Shown here piece by piece: positions 62,023 to 64,000 of a DNA stretch of 64,000 nucleotides (the stretch's first letter is position 1; every line of letters starts with the position of its first letter). Below the pieces are notes generated by a model. That model worked only from the letters and a program-made list of their open reading frames with translations. It was not told where the DNA came from and made no database searches. Origin of the DNA: Bacteroides intestinalis (GTDB lineage Bacteria > Bacteroidota > Bacteroidia > Bacteroidales > Bacteroidaceae); assembly GCF_003464595.1 (NCBI RefSeq), contig NZ_QRZF01000003.1, positions 310,001 through 374,000 of the forward strand, read 5' to 3'. A program made the translations under genes and the position numbers.

Positions 62023-64000
62023 TTATAACCAACCCGAAAACTTTCTGATATACCAGTTCTTTACCAATTGAGTCAGCACGCAATAGGAGAGCAGAATACC
62101 CACCAGCCACGGGAAGTAACTCAATGGAAGCGCCTGCAAACCAATGGATGCTCCGAAAGATGTGAACGGTATCACAATTCCTATAACCATCACCAAAGTA
62201 GTCATACCGATTACGGGCCAAGTGGCACGGCTCTGTATGAACGGAATTTTCCGTGTACGTATCATGTGTACAATCAGAGTTTGCGAAAGCAGCCCCTCAA
62301 TAAACCATCCTGATTGAAACAACGACTGGTGTTCCGGATTGTTACAGCCAAACACATGCCACATCACCAGATACGTGACAATATCAAATATGGAACTGAT
62401 GGGTCCGATATAAATCATAAAACGTTTCAGGTCTGATGCATCCCATCTGCGTGGCTTTCTCAGAAATTCCGGGTCCATGCGGTCGAACGGAATGGTAGTC
62501 TGCGAGATATCATACAGTAGATTCTGGATGAGCAGATGAATCGGCATCATCGGCAAGAACGGCAGAAACGCACTGGCAAACATGACACTGAACATGTTAC
62601 CGAAGTTTGAACTTGCCGTCATCTTGATGTACTTATTGATATTCCCGAAAGTCTTCCGGCCTTCCAGTACTCCGTCTTCCAGTACCATCAGGTCTTTTTC
62701 CAGCAGGATAATATCGGCACTTTCCTTGGCGATGTCCACGGCAGAATCTACCGAAATGCCAATATCCGATTGCCGTAAGGCGGCAGCGTCATTGATACCG
62801 TCTCCCAGAAATCCTACGGTATTCTCCTGTTCCTGTAAGATGGAAATAATCTGTGTTTTTTGCAGAGGCGTCAATTTGGAAAAGCAGGTAGTGGTCTTTA
62901 CACGCTCTTTCAAAGTAGCCTCATCCATATTCTCAATATCCGGTCCGATCAATGAATAACTTGTGTCGATACCGACTTGCCGACCTATGGCTTTCACTAC
63001 AATATCATTATCCCCCGATAAGATTTTAACTTCCACACCATACTCATGTAGTTGCTTAATAGCTTCTGCCGCAGATGGTTTCGGGGGATCAAGAAAAGCC
63101 AGGAAGCCAATCAGAACCATTTCCTTTTCATCACTTACGGAGAAATTACCCACCTTTTCTATATAGCTTTTCTGAGCAACGGCCAGTACTCTCATTCCTT
63201 TCCGGTTCATTTCTTCGCTGATCTTTTGGGCTTTAACCTTCAGTTCATCCGTCAGAGATTGCACTTCTCCATTGAATTCAGTGTGCGAACAGATACTGAG
63301 CATCTCTTCCACGGCGCCTTTGGTGATGATCTGGCGTTTCCCTTGTTTGTCTTCTATCACTACGGACATTCTCCGGCGGATGAAATCGAACGGTATCTCG
63401 TCCACTTTGGTGTAGGCATCCTTCAGATGTTCCAGCTTCAGTTCCTTTACATGCGAGAGGATGGCTTTGTCCATCAGATTCTTTAACCCGGTCTGGAAAT
63501 AGCTGTTGAAGTAGGCGTGACGCAATATCCGTTTGCTTTCGTCATTGCTGCCATCGGCATTGATGTACTTTTCCAGAACAATCTTGTCGCACGTCAACGT
63601 ACCCGTTTTATCGGTGCAAAGAATATTCATCGCACCGAAGTTCTGGATGGCATTCAGATTCTTGACAATCGTTTTTTTCTTCGACATGGACAGAGCACCT
63701 TTAGAGAGGTTGGCGGTTACAATCATCGGAAGCATCTCGGGCGTAAGTCCCACGGCTACCGAAATGGCGAAGATGAAAGCTTCGAACCAATCCCCCTTCG
63801 TAAACCCGTTGATGAAGAAGACGAACGGAACCATGACCAGCATAAAACGGATGAGCAGCAGGCTTACTTTACTGATTCCCCTGTCGAAAGCAGTAGTGGC
63901 GCGGTGTCCCGTGAGGTTGCGGGCGATAGTACCGAGGAAAGTCCTGTTGCCGGTTTCAAACACGACACCTTTGGCAGCACCACTGATAACGGTGGAACCC
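62023..64000 (-). CDS. mgtA: Mg2+-transporting P-type ATPase (MgtA/MgtB type), N-terminus cut by window
   Basis: At least 659 residues of a P3B-type ATPase; the frame is open through base 64000 (…GSTVISGAAKGVVFETGNRTFLG), so the GTG at 63963 is not the start. It has the conserved membrane motif SVAVGLTPEMLPMIVTANLSKGA, the phosphorylated Asp in LCTDKTGTLT, the ATP-binding KGAVEEML, and the hinge VGFLGDGINDAAALRQSDIGISVD. Six C-terminal membrane helices end at IRKFSGWL. It should import Mg2+ when external Mg2+ is low. It converges on the small gene at 61703. Confidence 0.95.
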   Translation of the reverse strand, partial: GSTVISGAAKGVVFETGNRTFLGTIARNLTGHRATTAFDRGISKVSLLLIRFMLVMVPFVFFINGFTKGDWFEAFIFAISVAVGLTPEMLPMIVTANLSKGALSMSKKKTIVKNLNAIQNFGAMNILCTDKTGTLTCDKIVLEKYINADGSNDESKRILRHAYFNSYFQTGLKNLMDKAILSHVKELKLEHLKDAYTKVDEIPFDFIRRRMSVVIEDKQGKRQIITKGAVEEMLSICSHTEFNGEVQSLTDELKVKAQKISEEMNRKGMRVLAVAQKSYIEKVGNFSVSDEKEMVLIGFLAFLDPPKPSAAEAIKQLHEYGVEVKILSGDNDIVVKAIGRQVGIDTSYSLIGPDIENMDEATLKERVKTTTCFSKLTPLQKTQIISILQEQENTVGFLGDGINDAAALRQSDIGISVDSAVDIAKESADIILLEKDLMVLEDGVLEGRKTFGNINKYIKMTASSNFGNMFSVMFASAFLPFLPMMPIHLLIQNLLYDISQTTIPFDRMDPEFLRKPRRWDASDLKRFMIYIGPISSIFDIVTYLVMWHVFGCNNPEHQSLFQSGWFIEGLLSQTLIVHMIRTRKIPFIQSRATWPVIGMTTLVMVIGIVIPFTSFGASIGLQALPLSYFPWLVGILLSYCVLTQLVKNWYIRKFSGWL

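Overview
The window looks like a chromosomal segment of a gut Bacteroides species. The evidence is a SusD-family lipoprotein at the left edge, TonB-dependent receptors, membrane-bound AraC and TPR regulators, a GLPGLI protein, DUF3244/DUF4876/DUF4954/DUF6850 family proteins, a PL10 pectate lyase, and many promoters with the Bacteroidetes -7 box TAnnTTTG. All calls come from reading the sequence and from family knowledge; no database search was run.

Layout. 1-1573: 3' part of a SusD-like gene. 1717-6881: two secreted C10 (streptopain-type) cysteine peptidases; the second overlaps a small lipoprotein gene. 6922-11983: HflX GTPase, a DUF4954 beta-helix protein and class I fumarase. 12062-12171: a 22-bp-period dyad array in front of a membrane acyltransferase. 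13404-17487 (minus): a partner-switching operon (RsbW-STAS fusion, NMT1-like binding protein, Cache/HAMP/PP2C phosphatase, RsbW kinase) divergent from a membrane AraC regulator. 18926-25545 (minus): PL10 lyase, then a TolC/RND/adaptor efflux operon. 25747-29501 (minus): rsgA, frr, pyrH and a MATE exporter. 29654-30334: a TPR protein.

30346-40687 (minus) is the most interesting region. It reads as a peptide-secretion cluster: a membrane TPR regulator, a four-copy GTGTGCA repeat block, a DUF3244 protein, a 53-residue double-glycine precursor with two cysteines in its core, GLPGLI, a VKOR-thioredoxin disulfide-forming enzyme, an outer-membrane barrel protein, a C39-peptidase ABC exporter and an unusually short HlyD-like protein. 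I infer that the peptide is cleaved after Gly-Gly by the exporter, disulfide-bonded by the VKOR protein, and released. 40934-41192 holds two periodic arrays, followed by an IS3-family element (about 41202-42633).

42712-49697: an AraC regulator divergent from a TonB receptor/DUF4876/DUF6850/ferredoxin set. 49707-52315: a TPR-AraC regulator and a flavin-reductase-like lipoprotein. 52488-55205: a FabH-type synthase and glutamine synthetase. 55454-59607: a beta-lactamase-like pseudoenzyme fused to DUF302, a VOC protein, a membrane MutS-like ATPase and a YtxH-like protein. 60338-61936: a tyrosine recombinase whose stop codon abuts one arm of a perfect 23-bp inverted repeat enclosing 278 bp, very likely an invertible DNA switch, followed by a small unknown gene. 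62023-64000 (minus): a Mg2+-type P-ATPase cut by the window end.

Two intergenic themes recur. Five gaps carry large hairpins, most with arms built of short tandem units. Three gaps carry arrays in which inverted half-sites alternate about every 11 bp (22-bp period), each array with its own half-site sequence.
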